Positions 53,566 to 63,006 of a stretch of DNA of 64,000 nt are shown one piece after another. Source of the DNA: Marinilabiliales bacterium (GTDB lineage: Bacteria > Bacteroidota > Bacteroidia > Bacteroidales > SZUA-534). Every line of letters begins with the position of its first letter. The stretch's first letter is position 1. The position numbers were made by a program, and so were the translations under genes. The stretch spans positions 7,717 through 71,716 of the forward strand of contig DOTG01000043.1 of NCBI GenBank assembly GCA_003512955.1. The letters are read 5' to 3'. Under the pieces are notes generated by a model. It made no database searches. It saw only the letters and a list, made by a program, of their open reading frames with translations, and had not been told where the DNA came from.

Positions 53566-55314
53566 ATGAAAAATTTTATCAACCTTTCAACCCGAGCCAA
53601 GCTATTATTAAGTTTTGGTTTGATTTGGATACTGTTTTTAACGGTAATTATTATTGCTTACCAGGGTTTACAAAATATCACGCAATCTGAAAAAAAGCTA
53701 CACAACGTGAATTTTCAGATAGCACTTGAACTGCGCGAACTTAGGTCGCACCAGAATTTCAACCGGGCGGCTATCCTTGATATGATGCTAACAAAAAATA
53801 GGCCCGAACAGCAGGTTTTTGAAGGAATTATAAATGAAAGGGCGCAGGCCATTAATGATATTATCGGGGGGTTATCCAAACTCGACACGGATCCTCTGTT
53901 TCAGAACCAACTGAAAGAATTAAAGAATGAAATAGATGCGTACCGTCAATCGAGAAACGATGAGATTTTACTCATTCAAGACGGGAAATTAGAAGAAGCC
54001 CAAAAATTGGGGGCAACAATCCAGAAAGAACGGTTTGAAAAAATACGGTCTATTTCCACCGAAATGGGCAACACAGCAGCCAAGGATGCCGACAACCAGC
54101 TTGCACTTGATATGCAGCAGGCAAACTCAGCTATAATACTCTTTATTATATTTGGAGTAATTACCCTGTTTTTCAGCATAATAATGATATTGTTGTTGAA
54201 CCGGACAATTGCCCAACCACTAAACGAAATTACAAAAATAGCGACACGTGTAGGTGAGGGTGATTTGAATGTTGAACTGCCTGCTGTTGAGCGAAAAGAT
54301 GAGGTTGGTATCCTTTTGCAGAGTTTTAGCAGTATGATTGTAACGCTTAAAAGGATGGCAACAATGGCTCAAAAAATAGCATCGGGCGATCTTACAGGTA
54401 CTGTTGTCCCGCAATCGGAAAAAGATATTCTGGGAAATGCCTTTTTACAGATGCTGGACAACCTGCGCCGGATTATGAAAGATATAACGGAAAGTGTCAA
54501 TTTACTTGGCTCAACAGCCAGCGAGATACTGGCATCGACCACACAGGTAGCATCGGGTTCGGCTGAAACAGCAACTGCCATAAGCGAAACAACTACAACC
54601 GTTGAAGAAGTGCGCCAGGCAGCCCAGCTTTCGAGCCAAAAAGCAGGCCGTGTTTCAGAGAACGCCCAACAGGTAGCCCAGGTAACCCAGGCCGGCCAGA
54701 AGGCCGTTGACGAAACGATAAACGGTATGCGTGAAATTCAGAACCAGATGGAAGCCGTTGCAAACACGATTGTCCGTTTGAGCGAACAGAGCCAGCAGAT
54801 AGGTGGTATTATAGCCTCGGTGACCGATGTGGCCGACCAATCGAACCTGTTGGCGGTAAATGCCTCCATTGAAGCAGCCAAAGCCGGGGAACAGGGAAAA
54901 GGATTTGCCGTTGTGGCACAAGAAATAAAGGACCTTGCGCAGCAGTCGAAACAAGCTACCATACAAGTGCGCAACATTTTAAACGATATACAAAAAGCTA
55001 CAAGTGCCGCGGTAATGGCCACCGAGCAGACCAGCAAGGCCGTTGAAAATGGGGTTAGGCAATCGGCCCAAACGGGCGAATCGATAAAAAAACTGGCTGA
55101 AAGCAGCAGCAAAGCAGTGGAAGCGGCCACACAAATTGTAGCCTCAAGCCAGCAACAGGTTGTGGGAATGGACCAAATCGGGTTGGCCATGAATAACATC
55201 AACCAGGCCGGAACGGAGAATGCCGCGAGCATGGTGCAAGCCGAAAAAGCAGCGAAGGGCTTAAATGAGCTAGGCCAGAAATTGAAATTACTGGTTGAAC
55301 AGTATAAAATATAG
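53566..55314 (+). CDS. Methyl-accepting chemotaxis receptor
   Basis: The 582-residue receptor has two membrane helices (~residues 12-34 and ~188-211) around a four-helix-bundle sensor domain, then one or two HAMP segments (to ~320). The cytoplasmic signalling hairpin has the tip IIASVTDVADQSNLLAVNAS followed by IEAAKAGEQGKGFAVVAQEI. There is no C-terminal NWETF-type pentapeptide for CheR docking, fitting a CheR that uses TPRs instead. It is the only receptor in the operon (WspA position by function). An AAGGAG ribosome site precedes the ATG, unusual for this phylum. Confidence 0.94.
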   Translation: MKNFINLSTRAKLLLSFGLIWILFLTVIIIAYQGLQNITQSEKKLHNVNFQIALELRELRSHQNFNRAAILDMMLTKNRPEQQVFEGIINERAQAINDIIGGLSKLDTDPLFQNQLKELKNEIDAYRQSRNDEILLIQDGKLEEAQKLGATIQKERFEKIRSISTEMGNTAAKDADNQLALDMQQANSAIILFIIFGVITLFFSIIMILLLNRTIAQPLNEITKIATRVGEGDLNVELPAVERKDEVGILLQSFSSMIVTLKRMATMAQKIASGDLTGTVVPQSEKDILGNAFLQMLDNLRRIMKDITESVNLLGSTASEILASTTQVASGSAETATAISETTTTVEEVRQAAQLSSQKAGRVSENAQQVAQVTQAGQKAVDETINGMREIQNQMEAVANTIVRLSEQSQQIGGIIASVTDVADQSNLLAVNASIEAAKAGEQGKGFAVVAQEIKDLAQQSKQATIQVRNILNDIQKATSAAVMATEQTSKAVENGVRQSAQTGESIKKLAESSSKAVEAATQIVASSQQQVVGMDQIGLAMNNINQAGTENAASMVQAEKAAKGLNELGQKLKLLVEQYKI

Positions 55315-55373
55315 CCTATTATTTTAGGATGTAAGTGAATAAGCTAACAACATGACAATAAAAAGCACAAAAA

Positions 55374-57659
55374 ATGGATAAGAAAGACGAAGAATTCTTT
55401 AAGCGGCTTCAGGCAACCTTTCGCGTTGAAGCAGAAGAACATATTCGCGAACTTACGTCAGGGCTAATTGAATTAGAGAAGGCTCCCAAGTTTGAAAAGG
55501 CTTCTGAACTGATTGAGGCTATTTTTCGCGAAGCACACAGCTTAAAAGGTGCTGCCCGATCTGTTAATATGAAAGAGATTGAGTCTATCTGCCAGGTTTT
55601 AGAAAACATATTCGGGAAAATAAAAAATGAACATATTTCCCTGTCAGCCGAACAATTTGACCTTATTTATAAAGCCGTTGACAGCATCTCTAAAATGGTA
55701 TCGGATGGAGGAACAATTGCACCGAAGGACAACAGGGGCCTGATAAATCAATTACAATCCATCATACAGACTCATGCACAAAGAAAAATAGTTGATGAAC
55801 AAACAGAGTCTTTAAAAAATCCTCTAAAAGAAGCTACAACAGGTGCTTCATTTGAAAATGAAATTCCCGTTGCAACAGAACGGTTCATCGGAGAAAAACC
55901 CATACAAGCAGGAACGGTAAGAATACCAATATCGAAGTTGGATCCTCTTTTTTTACAAGCGGAACAGATGATTCAATATAAAATCGCTGCCATTCAACGG
56001 TCATCCGAAATGAAGGATATTAATGGGTTAATAGGCTTATGGAAAACAGAACAAAAAAAATGGGATTCGCCCCGTTACTCAGAAAGTATAACCGGGTTAA
56101 AGAAGATAAATGATTGGAATAATGAAAGGTTAAAAGAACTCGAAACACATATAATAGCTGTTACTCATGCATTAGAAACCGATCAGCGTTCACTCGGACG
56201 GATGATTGACGACCATCTGGAATCGATGAAAAGTGTGCTGATGCTTCCGGTATCTACAATAACAGAAGGGTTTCCCAAATTTGTCCGGGATCTTGCACGT
56301 AGTCAGGGTAAGGAAGCAGAACTGGTTGTACAGGGAAAAGAGATTGAGGTTGACAAGCGGATACTTGAAGAATTAAAAGACCCATTAATCCATTTGATAC
56401 GAAATTGTATTGACCATGGGATAAAAAAACCTGGTGAACGGGAATGCCTGAATAAACTGCCGCAGGGAAAAATAACGATGAGTTTTAATGCCACCGAAAG
56501 CCGCCATTTAGAGATTCGTATTTCCGATGATGGCGTCGGCATTGAACCTGAAAATGTCCGCAAAGCAGCTATAAAAACGGGTATTCTCGACAAAGGTTCT
56601 TTGGAAAAACTAAACCCTAATGAAACATTGATGCTGGTGTTTCAGTCAGGTTTTTCCACAAGCCAAATGATCACTGACATTTCAGGGCGTGGGCTGGGTT
56701 TGGCTATTGTTAAGGAAAAGGTAGAAAAACTTGGCGGTTCCGTGTCGGTAGAAAGCAGCCCGGGTGTTGGAACAACATTCCACCTTTTACTACCATTAAC
56801 CTTAGCTACATTCCGGGGCATTCTAACGCGCATAGGTAACCATTGGGTGGTTATTCCTACAATAAATGTTGAGCGCGCGGTAAGAGTAAACCAGAAAGAA
56901 ATAAAAACAGTGGAAAGCAGAGAAACAATATTGATTGATGGGAAGATACTTAAAACAGTCCGGCTCGGAAATGTATTAGGAATAACAACCGGGGGAAATG
57001 GTACGCCAACCAAAAAGAACCACTCCACAAAGCATGATACATTTATTCAGCTATTGATACTCGTTTACGCTGACAAACGGATTGCTTTTATTGTTGATGA
57101 GATTATAGAAGAATGCCAGATACTTGTTAAAGAGTTAGGCAAGCAATTAACCCGGGTGTGGAATATAAGCGGTGCCACGGTTCTTGGTTCCGGTAAAGTT
57201 GTACCGGTAATCAATGTTTCCGATTTAATGAAATCGGCAACTCAAACGGATCTTTCTATAAAAGAATCGAAAGAGAAGGAGATTGAAACTGTAATGAAAT
57301 CCAAGATTTTAGTGATTGATGATTCAATCACCTCACGGACATTAATAAAGAATATCCTGGAATCAGCCGGTTATCTGATAGAAACTGCCGTTGACGGTGT
57401 AGATGCGTTTACCAAAACACTAATTGGCGGATTCGATTTGATAGTATCGGATATCGACATGCCGAGGATGAACGGTTTTGAACTTACCGCAAAAATACGT
57501 AAAGACAAAAAACTTTGTGATCTGCCTATTGTACTTGTAACGGCACTCGAATCGCGTGAAGACCGTGAACGGGGTATAGATGTTGGAGCAAACGCGTATA
57601 TTGTAAAGAGTAGTTTTGATCAAAGTAATTTACTGGAAGTCATCAAGAAACTTTTATAA
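55374..57659 (+). CDS. cheA: Hybrid CheA histidine kinase with C-terminal REC
   Basis: The 761-residue kinase has an HPt domain with the phospho-accepting His55 in REAHSLKGAARS and no clear CheY-binding P2. It then has a dimerisation region (~185-290), an HATPase domain (RNCIDHGIKKPGER, ISDDGVGIEP, GRGLGLAIVKEKVEKLGGS), a CheW-like P5 (~475-620) and a C-terminal receiver (ILVIDDSITSRTLIKNIL; phospho-Asp ~692 in SDIDMPRMNG). This domain order equals WspE. The attached receiver may act as a phosphate sink or internal regulator. Confidence 0.95.
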   Translation: MDKKDEEFFKRLQATFRVEAEEHIRELTSGLIELEKAPKFEKASELIEAIFREAHSLKGAARSVNMKEIESICQVLENIFGKIKNEHISLSAEQFDLIYKAVDSISKMVSDGGTIAPKDNRGLINQLQSIIQTHAQRKIVDEQTESLKNPLKEATTGASFENEIPVATERFIGEKPIQAGTVRIPISKLDPLFLQAEQMIQYKIAAIQRSSEMKDINGLIGLWKTEQKKWDSPRYSESITGLKKINDWNNERLKELETHIIAVTHALETDQRSLGRMIDDHLESMKSVLMLPVSTITEGFPKFVRDLARSQGKEAELVVQGKEIEVDKRILEELKDPLIHLIRNCIDHGIKKPGERECLNKLPQGKITMSFNATESRHLEIRISDDGVGIEPENVRKAAIKTGILDKGSLEKLNPNETLMLVFQSGFSTSQMITDISGRGLGLAIVKEKVEKLGGSVSVESSPGVGTTFHLLLPLTLATFRGILTRIGNHWVVIPTINVERAVRVNQKEIKTVESRETILIDGKILKTVRLGNVLGITTGGNGTPTKKNHSTKHDTFIQLLILVYADKRIAFIVDEIIEECQILVKELGKQLTRVWNISGATVLGSGKVVPVINVSDLMKSATQTDLSIKESKEKEIETVMKSKILVIDDSITSRTLIKNILESAGYLIETAVDGVDAFTKTLIGGFDLIVSDIDMPRMNGFELTAKIRKDKKLCDLPIVLVTALESREDRERGIDVGANAYIVKSSFDQSNLLEVIKKLL

Positions 57660-57679
57660 ATAATTGGGGGATACCGACA

Positions 57680-58732
57680 ATGATTAACGTACTTATTGTA
57701 GAAGATTCACCTGTAATGCAGCAGTTGCTTGCATACACGATTTCTTCCGATCCGTCTCTAAATATTGTTGGAATTGTTGATGATGGGGAAAAAGCCATTG
57801 AGGCGGTTAAAAAATATCGCCCCGATATAATAGCGATGGATTTGCATATGCCAAAGCTAGATGGGCGGCAAGCAACGCGGTTAATAATGGCGACAAATCC
57901 AACACCAATTGTTATTATTTCCGGTAGTTCAACTTCGCATGATGTGGCTTTCACATTCAAATTGATTGAAGATGGCGCTCTAGCCATAATTAAAAAGCCT
58001 CCAGGCATAGATGACCCTGAATTTAAAAAAGAGGCACAACAACTTGTAACGACATTAAAACTAATGTCTGAAGTTAAATTGGTCAAACGTATTCCCTATC
58101 CTTCAAAAAGCAAATCTTCGCATCAGCCCTTAATTGGAGGGAAGATTAGCAAACAATCAGAAATTCAGATTGTTGCTATTGGTGCTTCCACGGGTGGTCC
58201 CCTCGTATTACAAAAAATCCTTTCCGGGCTGCCTAACGGTATTCCTTTCCCCATATTAATCGTTCAGCACATTTCACCGGGTTTCACTGAGGGCTTTACC
58301 GAATGGCTTAGCAATACAACAAACTTTCCTTTACATATAGCTGCTCATGGCGAAGTTCCCGTCGCGGGACACGGTTATATAGCACCTGATAATTTTCATA
58401 TGGGCGTTGAAGAAGGACCCAGGATTGTGCTTAGCAACCACGGACTGGAAAATGGGTTACGGCCATCGGTTGCATACCTTTTTCGGACTACCGCAAAAGT
58501 TTTCAGTTCCAACGCTGTTGGGATATTACTAACTGGAATGGGACACGATGGTGCTGAAGAGTTGAAAATAATGAAAGAATGCGGGGCAATAACCTTTGCG
58601 CAGGATAAAGAAAGCTCCGTTGTGCACGGTATGCCCGGCGAAGCAATAAAACTAAATGCGGCAACGCATATTCTAACTCCAGAAGGTATAATAAAAACAT
58701 TAACTGCATTGATAAAAGTGAGGGAGGAATAA
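57680..58732 (+). CDS. cheB: CheB methylesterase
   Basis: CheB removes receptor methyl groups when phosphorylated. The 350-residue protein has a receiver (NVLIVEDSPVMQQLL, phospho-Asp54 in IIAMDLHMPKLDG) and a C-terminal esterase with the Ser (AIGASTGGPLVLQK), His (LIVQHISPGF) and Asp (LLTGMGHDGAEEL) triad all present. It corresponds to WspF, the adaptation brake on the kinase. The next gene starts 2 bases after its stop with a GGAGG site. Confidence 0.95.
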   Translation: MINVLIVEDSPVMQQLLAYTISSDPSLNIVGIVDDGEKAIEAVKKYRPDIIAMDLHMPKLDGRQATRLIMATNPTPIVIISGSSTSHDVAFTFKLIEDGALAIIKKPPGIDDPEFKKEAQQLVTTLKLMSEVKLVKRIPYPSKSKSSHQPLIGGKISKQSEIQIVAIGASTGGPLVLQKILSGLPNGIPFPILIVQHISPGFTEGFTEWLSNTTNFPLHIAAHGEVPVAGHGYIAPDNFHMGVEEGPRIVLSNHGLENGLRPSVAYLFRTTAKVFSSNAVGILLTGMGHDGAEELKIMKECGAITFAQDKESSVVHGMPGEAIKLNAATHILTPEGIIKTLTALIKVREE

Positions 58733-58734
58733 TT

Positions 58735-60144
58735 ATGAAGAACACTAAAAATTCAGGAAATGATGTGGATTATATCTTAATTGTTGAAGATAGCCCAACT
58801 CAAGCTGAACAGTTACAGCATCTCATTAATAATCATAATTATAAAACTGTAGTGGCAAAAAATGGGAAAACCGCCCTTTCTGTTATCCAGCAAAATAAAC
58901 CATCTTTAGTTATCAGCGATATTATGATGCCTGAAATGAATGGTTATGAACTCTGCAAAGAAATCAAATCAGATGAAACCACTATGGACATCCCTGTCAT
59001 ACTGCTCACCTCCCTTACCCGCTCCGAGGATGTCCTTGAAGGTATTTCTTGCGGTGCCGATAATTTTATCACTAAACCTTATCGTAACGATTACTTGATC
59101 TCACATGTTGAGCAAATCCTTGTAAATAGAAACATCCAAAAAAGTGAGAGGATCAGAGTGGGGGTGGAAATTGTTTTTGGCGGTAAACGGCGTTTTATCA
59201 CATCCACACAGCAGCAGATGCTTACCCTGCTCATTTCAACTTATGAGGCTGCTGTCCAGAGAAACAATGAGCTAATGCAGACACAAGATGAACTGCTAAC
59301 GTTGAACGAGCACCTGGAAAGCATTGTAAACGAAAGAACCAAAGAGCTTTTAGATGAGATATCTGTTCGTAAACATGCTGAAGAAGAAATAAAAAAACTC
59401 AACGAATCATTGGAACAACGTGTTATTCAACGCACAGAACAACTTGAAGCAGTTAACAAGGAGCTGGAGGCTTTTTCATATTCAGTTTCACATGATTTGC
59501 GGACCCCCTTACGCCATATCAATGGGTATATTGGCCTTTTCCTTGAAAACAGATCGTCGCAGCTAACCGAAGAGGAACTTGGTTATCTTACTGTTGTATC
59601 AGATTCTGCGGTAGAGATGAGCCACCTGATTGATGCCCTGCTCTCTTTTTCAAGGCTGAACCATACGAACCTGCTGAAAACCCCGATTAATACCTCACGG
59701 TTAATTAACCAGGGGTTACAGCTTTTCGAGGATGAAATTAAGGAACGGGGCATTGCTATTAAGATTGAACCGCTCCCGGAAACTTTTGGCGACTACCAGC
59801 TCATGCACCAGGTCTGGACTAATTTTTTATCAAATGCTATTAAATACACCAGCAAGAAAACCCAACCCGTTATTGAAATAGGAAGCTATACCAAAAACAA
59901 CGAAACGGTTTTCTTCATAAAGGACAATGGTGCCGGATTTGACATGCAATATGCTGACAAGCTGTTCGGTGTTTTTCAACGCTTGCACAGCCAAAACGAA
60001 TTTGAAGGAATAGGTATAGGGTTGGCAAATGTAAACCGGATTATCAATCGCCACAATGGCCGTTGCTGGGCTCAAGGCGAAATTGACGGTGGGGCCACTT
60101 TTTATTTCAGCCTGCCTAGTGAGACAGTTGTTTCAAGTTCCTAA
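58735..60144 (+). CDS. Receiver-histidine kinase output protein
   Basis: The 469-residue protein has an N-terminal receiver (ILIVEDSPTQAEQLQHLI, phospho-Asp62 in SLVISDIMMPEMNG), then a segment of coiled coil (~residues 170-240, with paired NERTKEL and QRTEQLEAVN). Next come a HisKA domain (SVSHDLRTPLRHINGY, His ~252) and an HATPase domain (NFLSNAIKYTSKKTQP, IKDNGAGFDMQYADKLFGVF, GIGIGLANVNRI). In Wsp systems the last gene is the diguanylate cyclase WspR. Here a kinase takes its place, so signal from CheA probably continues by a further phosphorelay to an unlinked regulator. Confidence 0.93.
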   Translation: MKNTKNSGNDVDYILIVEDSPTQAEQLQHLINNHNYKTVVAKNGKTALSVIQQNKPSLVISDIMMPEMNGYELCKEIKSDETTMDIPVILLTSLTRSEDVLEGISCGADNFITKPYRNDYLISHVEQILVNRNIQKSERIRVGVEIVFGGKRRFITSTQQQMLTLLISTYEAAVQRNNELMQTQDELLTLNEHLESIVNERTKELLDEISVRKHAEEEIKKLNESLEQRVIQRTEQLEAVNKELEAFSYSVSHDLRTPLRHINGYIGLFLENRSSQLTEEELGYLTVVSDSAVEMSHLIDALLSFSRLNHTNLLKTPINTSRLINQGLQLFEDEIKERGIAIKIEPLPETFGDYQLMHQVWTNFLSNAIKYTSKKTQPVIEIGSYTKNNETVFFIKDNGAGFDMQYADKLFGVFQRLHSQNEFEGIGIGLANVNRIINRHNGRCWAQGEIDGGATFYFSLPSETVVSSS

Positions 60145-60475
60145 AATACAATGATTGCGGGCGAATCACCCATCAGTTCATTTCGATTTTTTTACAAGCC
60201 ATTACCGACCGGAGGAAGCTCAGCGAAGCTAAACCCGCTTTGGGTATAACCATGTTAAGGGTATATACCTTTTTAATATTGATTATCAATTCCCATAATA
60301 GTCATTAATAAAAAACCGAGGCATTTTGAATAATCCGGGTATGGTTACAACGTTTGATGGCATCACCTGTCTATATCGGCAAAAAGGTTATTTAAAGATA
60401 CCAAAGGATTTTATCGGGGGTAAAAAAATATGCTTTAGCGTGCCGTTGTGTCCGCCCGTTTAAGGCAATGCGTTG
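60145..60475. other. Intergenic region with repeat fragments
   Basis: These 331 bases separate the chemosensory operon from the leftward VOC gene. Besides the two attC-like pieces listed separately (60204-60257 and 60430-60478) nothing is recognised. No terminator hairpin for the chemosensory operon could be fixed. Confidence 0.4.
60204..60257 (-). repeat. attC-like element fragment
   Basis: On the minus strand this begins with a TTAACA end and runs into CCCAAAGCGGGTTTAGCTTC and onward, matching the left half of the element at 16,703-16,860 over about 50 bases. The match then ends, so it appears truncated. Confidence 0.55.
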
Positions 60476-60478
60476 TTA
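60430..60478 (-). repeat. attC-like element start overlapping VOC stop
   Basis: The minus strand reads CACTAACAACGCATTGCC and continues to a CGGGCGG stretch, alignable with the start of the 16,703 element (CCTAACAGCGCCTATGCC). The VOC stop codon TAA is part of the conserved CTAACA. Confidence 0.45.
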
Positions 60479-61000
60479 GTGGTTGCCTTTATTTTCAGCA
60501 GGCTCCCATAGTTCAATCTTGTTGCCTTCCATGTCCATAATATGTACAAATTTTCCATAGTCGTAAGCCGTAATACTGTCAAGTATAGTTGCTCCGTTTT
60601 CTTTGAGTTTGTTTACAAGTCCTTCAATGTTCTGAACTTGGTAATTAATCATAAAATCTTTTTTGGACGGGGAAAAATATTCATCCCCTTTTTTGAAAGG
60701 AACCCATTGGAGAGAGTTTATCTCGTCAGGTCTGTTAATGTTTCTGGATTCAAAACTCGACGAACCCCATTCATTGATTTCAAGGCCTAAGTTTTTGGCA
60801 TACCATTCTTTCGTTTCCTGCGGATTGTCTGAGAAAAAGAAAATGCCGCCAATTCCTGTCACCTTCGGTGTTGTGTCAACAGGCGAGGTTGAGTTGTCTG
60901 TTTGATTTTTTTGGTCTTCCATATTGTTTGTTTTTTTAGTTACCGCACCACAGCTTGCAAGAAGTGTTACTAGCAAAATTATTGTCAATAATCTTTTCAT
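60476..61000 (-). CDS. VOC/glyoxalase-fold lipoprotein
   Basis: The 174-residue protein has a lipobox LLASC (Cys17) and a short linker. A VOC domain follows (GIGGIFFFSDNPQETKEWYA, LGLEINEWGSSSF) and ends FVHIMDMEGNKIELWEP, the typical final strand with a metal-ligand Glu. VOC proteins include lyases, dioxygenases and resistance proteins; the activity here is unknown. Export as a lipoprotein is unusual for the family. It sits between attC-like repeats on both sides. Confidence 0.85.
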   Translation of the reverse strand: MKRLLTIILLVTLLASCGAVTKKTNNMEDQKNQTDNSTSPVDTTPKVTGIGGIFFFSDNPQETKEWYAKNLGLEINEWGSSSFESRNINRPDEINSLQWVPFKKGDEYFSPSKKDFMINYQVQNIEGLVNKLKENGATILDSITAYDYGKFVHIMDMEGNKIELWEPAENKGNH

Positions 61001-61042
61001 CTTGTTCTATTTTTTTATTTATATGTGTTCTTTAAATTGGTG

Positions 61043-61170
61043 TTAACGGTAAATTGTATGAGTAGTGGCAGAGTGCGTGGTACTTTCCTGTCAAACCGCT
61101 ACGCAGTTCGAGCGGGCTACAAACCTTGATATTTACCACATCGCCTGCCATTACTTATACAAAATGTTAG
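61043..61170 (-). repeat. attC-like hairpin element, copy 2
   Basis: The ends TTGTATGAGTAGTGGCAG and CTGCCATTACTTATACAA form an inverted repeat of about 18 bases, extended by GTTAAC and GTTAG at the outside. The centre, minus-strand AAGGTTTGTAGCCCGCTCG, is GC-rich and shares AAGGTTTGTA with the element at 16,703. It begins about 16 bases after the stop of the alkylation-repair gene and ends about 40 bases before the VOC start. Confidence 0.6.
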
Positions 61171-61186
61171 TGGCTGGGCTTTCTCA

Positions 61187-62291
61187 TTAGATCAGTTCAA
61201 ATTTATATATTTCTAATTCCTGACCATTTATAATAATTGAAAGTTTATGAGTACCTCTATAATATCTTTTTGTTGTTATTACTTTAAAATTATGCTTTCT
61301 TAGTATCTGTCTTTTATCATTTTGACGGATTTGACTTTCACTTATTTTAAATACCTTTTTAGATAATTGACCATTTAGCTTCAAAAAATATACTGCGTAT
61401 TCAAGCCTGACGGTTTGAGTATCATTAACCATGTTTTTTAATGAAAACTCAAATTCCAAATTATTTCCAATTTGCACTTTTGGTGTTAATAATTTTAAAA
61501 TCTGTTAACTGAAATGTATCACTACAATCAAATCCGAAAAGTTCCAAAATATCAGGGTTTCCTTGTTTTAATAATGTCCTGCAACCATGTTTTACAACGG
61601 CATCAGTTTCCTTACTTATTCCTTTCCATTTCTTTGCTAATTTGATTACAATTTGCGGATTATCTTTTGCAATGTCGTTCAGATTGTTTGCCACACTGCG
61701 TCTTATATATTCAGATGTGTCGTTTTTCAGATTTTCCAGAATTGGCAATATGTAACTTGGATTTGTTTTGAACTCAGGCAGAGCAATAGCCCAGGGTAAC
61801 CGGGGGCGTGATCCCTCACTGGCCAGTCGTCTTACATAATGATTTTTGTGTTTTGACCATATCAACATCTGTTTCATCATTTTTTCAGGGTATTTAATGA
61901 TGAATGGACGGACGGCAAACTCGCAGCTTGTAAACGGAGTAATAAATTCAAACAGTGTTATGGCATTTTCAATATTGTCTAATCCATACAACTCAATATA
62001 ATCAGGCAGGAACATATATTCCAAACTGACCTCGTTAATGTTATTTTTTGGAAGTTTTTCGACTATGGTTTTAATAATGACAGAAGCATGTTCGAAATTC
62101 TGAGGCATAAATTTATGCAGTGCCAGAGCTGTATGCCTCATCCGTTGTTTTAGTTCTTTACTTTCCCAAGTGGAATCAAAAATTAATTGTTTAAACTGTT
62201 TAGAGTCAAAAAAGGGGATAACTTCTCCGGCTATGACGAAGAAGTTATCGTAAAATTCCTTGGTATAAATATCTTTCAGTAAATTACTCAC
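61187..62291 (-). pseudogene. DNA alkylation repair (HEAT-like) gene, frameshifted
   Basis: Two overlapping frames together give one protein of about 367 residues of the DNA-alkylation-repair/HEAT-repeat family (AlkC/AlkD-like), which excises alkylated bases. The first frame (GTG at 62291) covers the helical repeats (SEYIRRSVANNLNDIAKDN, LLKQGNPDILELFGF) and stops at 61461. The second resumes KVQIGNNLEFEFSLKN, the usual C-terminal beta domain. Removing one base from the A4 run (T4 at 61478-61481 on the plus strand) joins them exactly. It is either a real frameshift or a sequencing error. The GTG start is 12 bases after the upstream stop. Confidence 0.85.
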
Positions 62292-62302
62292 AGTATCTGG
62301 TT

Positions 62303-62937
62303 TTAGTTTTTCTTCTCTATGTAGTTTTCCAATACCCTTCCGCCAAATATTTTTATCAGATTTTGTGCAATGTCATGATTGAGTGATTGTTCAAAAACAG
62401 CTATGTTCATTTTTATTACATCATCATTTTCTGCATTGAAATGAATATCCCACGTTAATATGGTTCTATTTTCATGACTTTCAAGCGTAACCAAACCTAA
62501 CGACTGCTGATATCCAAAAGCATTAGGTTCCTCTGCAGATGATGCATAACCAACATTAGGTTCATACCATTTCATTATTTCACGATGGGTTATTTCGGGG
62601 GCACCTACTTTTTCCGGAAAAAATAACAGGTATATTCAGTACAATTTCCGGAATTGACGTATTTTGCGTCCACCTTATGAAGCCCGATACTGTATTCGGG
62701 CATGTGTTCAAAACGACCGATGACTTTCCATACCTTATCAACAGAGGCATTCAACTCTAATTTAACTCGGTTTCTTAAAGGGCTCGACACGAATTGGTCC
62801 GCAGTGGGCAGGAGAGATTTTGTTTCTTTCTGTTTCATTTTACTTTCTGTTTTTAATTGTTCATGACCATTGTTGTTGCAACCCACACTCATCATAGCAA
62901 GGATGATTACAACTCCCGTTAATTTTACTTTTTGCAT
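62303..62937 (-). pseudogene. SRPBCC-family lipoprotein gene, frameshifted
   Basis: The first frame (ATG at 62937) has a lipobox SVGC (Cys20) and the opening of an SRPBCC/START-like domain (VKLELNASVDKVWKVIGRF), then goes out of frame. Adding one T to the T-run (A6 at 62618-62623 on the plus strand) continues it as FPEKVGAPEITHREIMKWYE and joins the second frame, which ends VLENYIEKKN. The joined protein of about 210 residues is a complete polyketide-cyclase-like domain. The ligand is unknown. Either a recent indel or a homopolymer sequencing error. Confidence 0.82.
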
Positions 62938-63006
62938 TTCTTATTCATTTAAAGTTTTGGCAAAAATAAGATGGGGTTGTGTCAAGGGTATGTCAGCATG
63001 GAGTAA

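Noticed and set aside
50967..60144. Chemosensory operon as a flagellar chemotaxis system
   Set aside because: No cheY, cheD, fli or mot genes are present, and the CheR-TPR, double CheW and CheA-REC composition points to the Wsp/ACF type.
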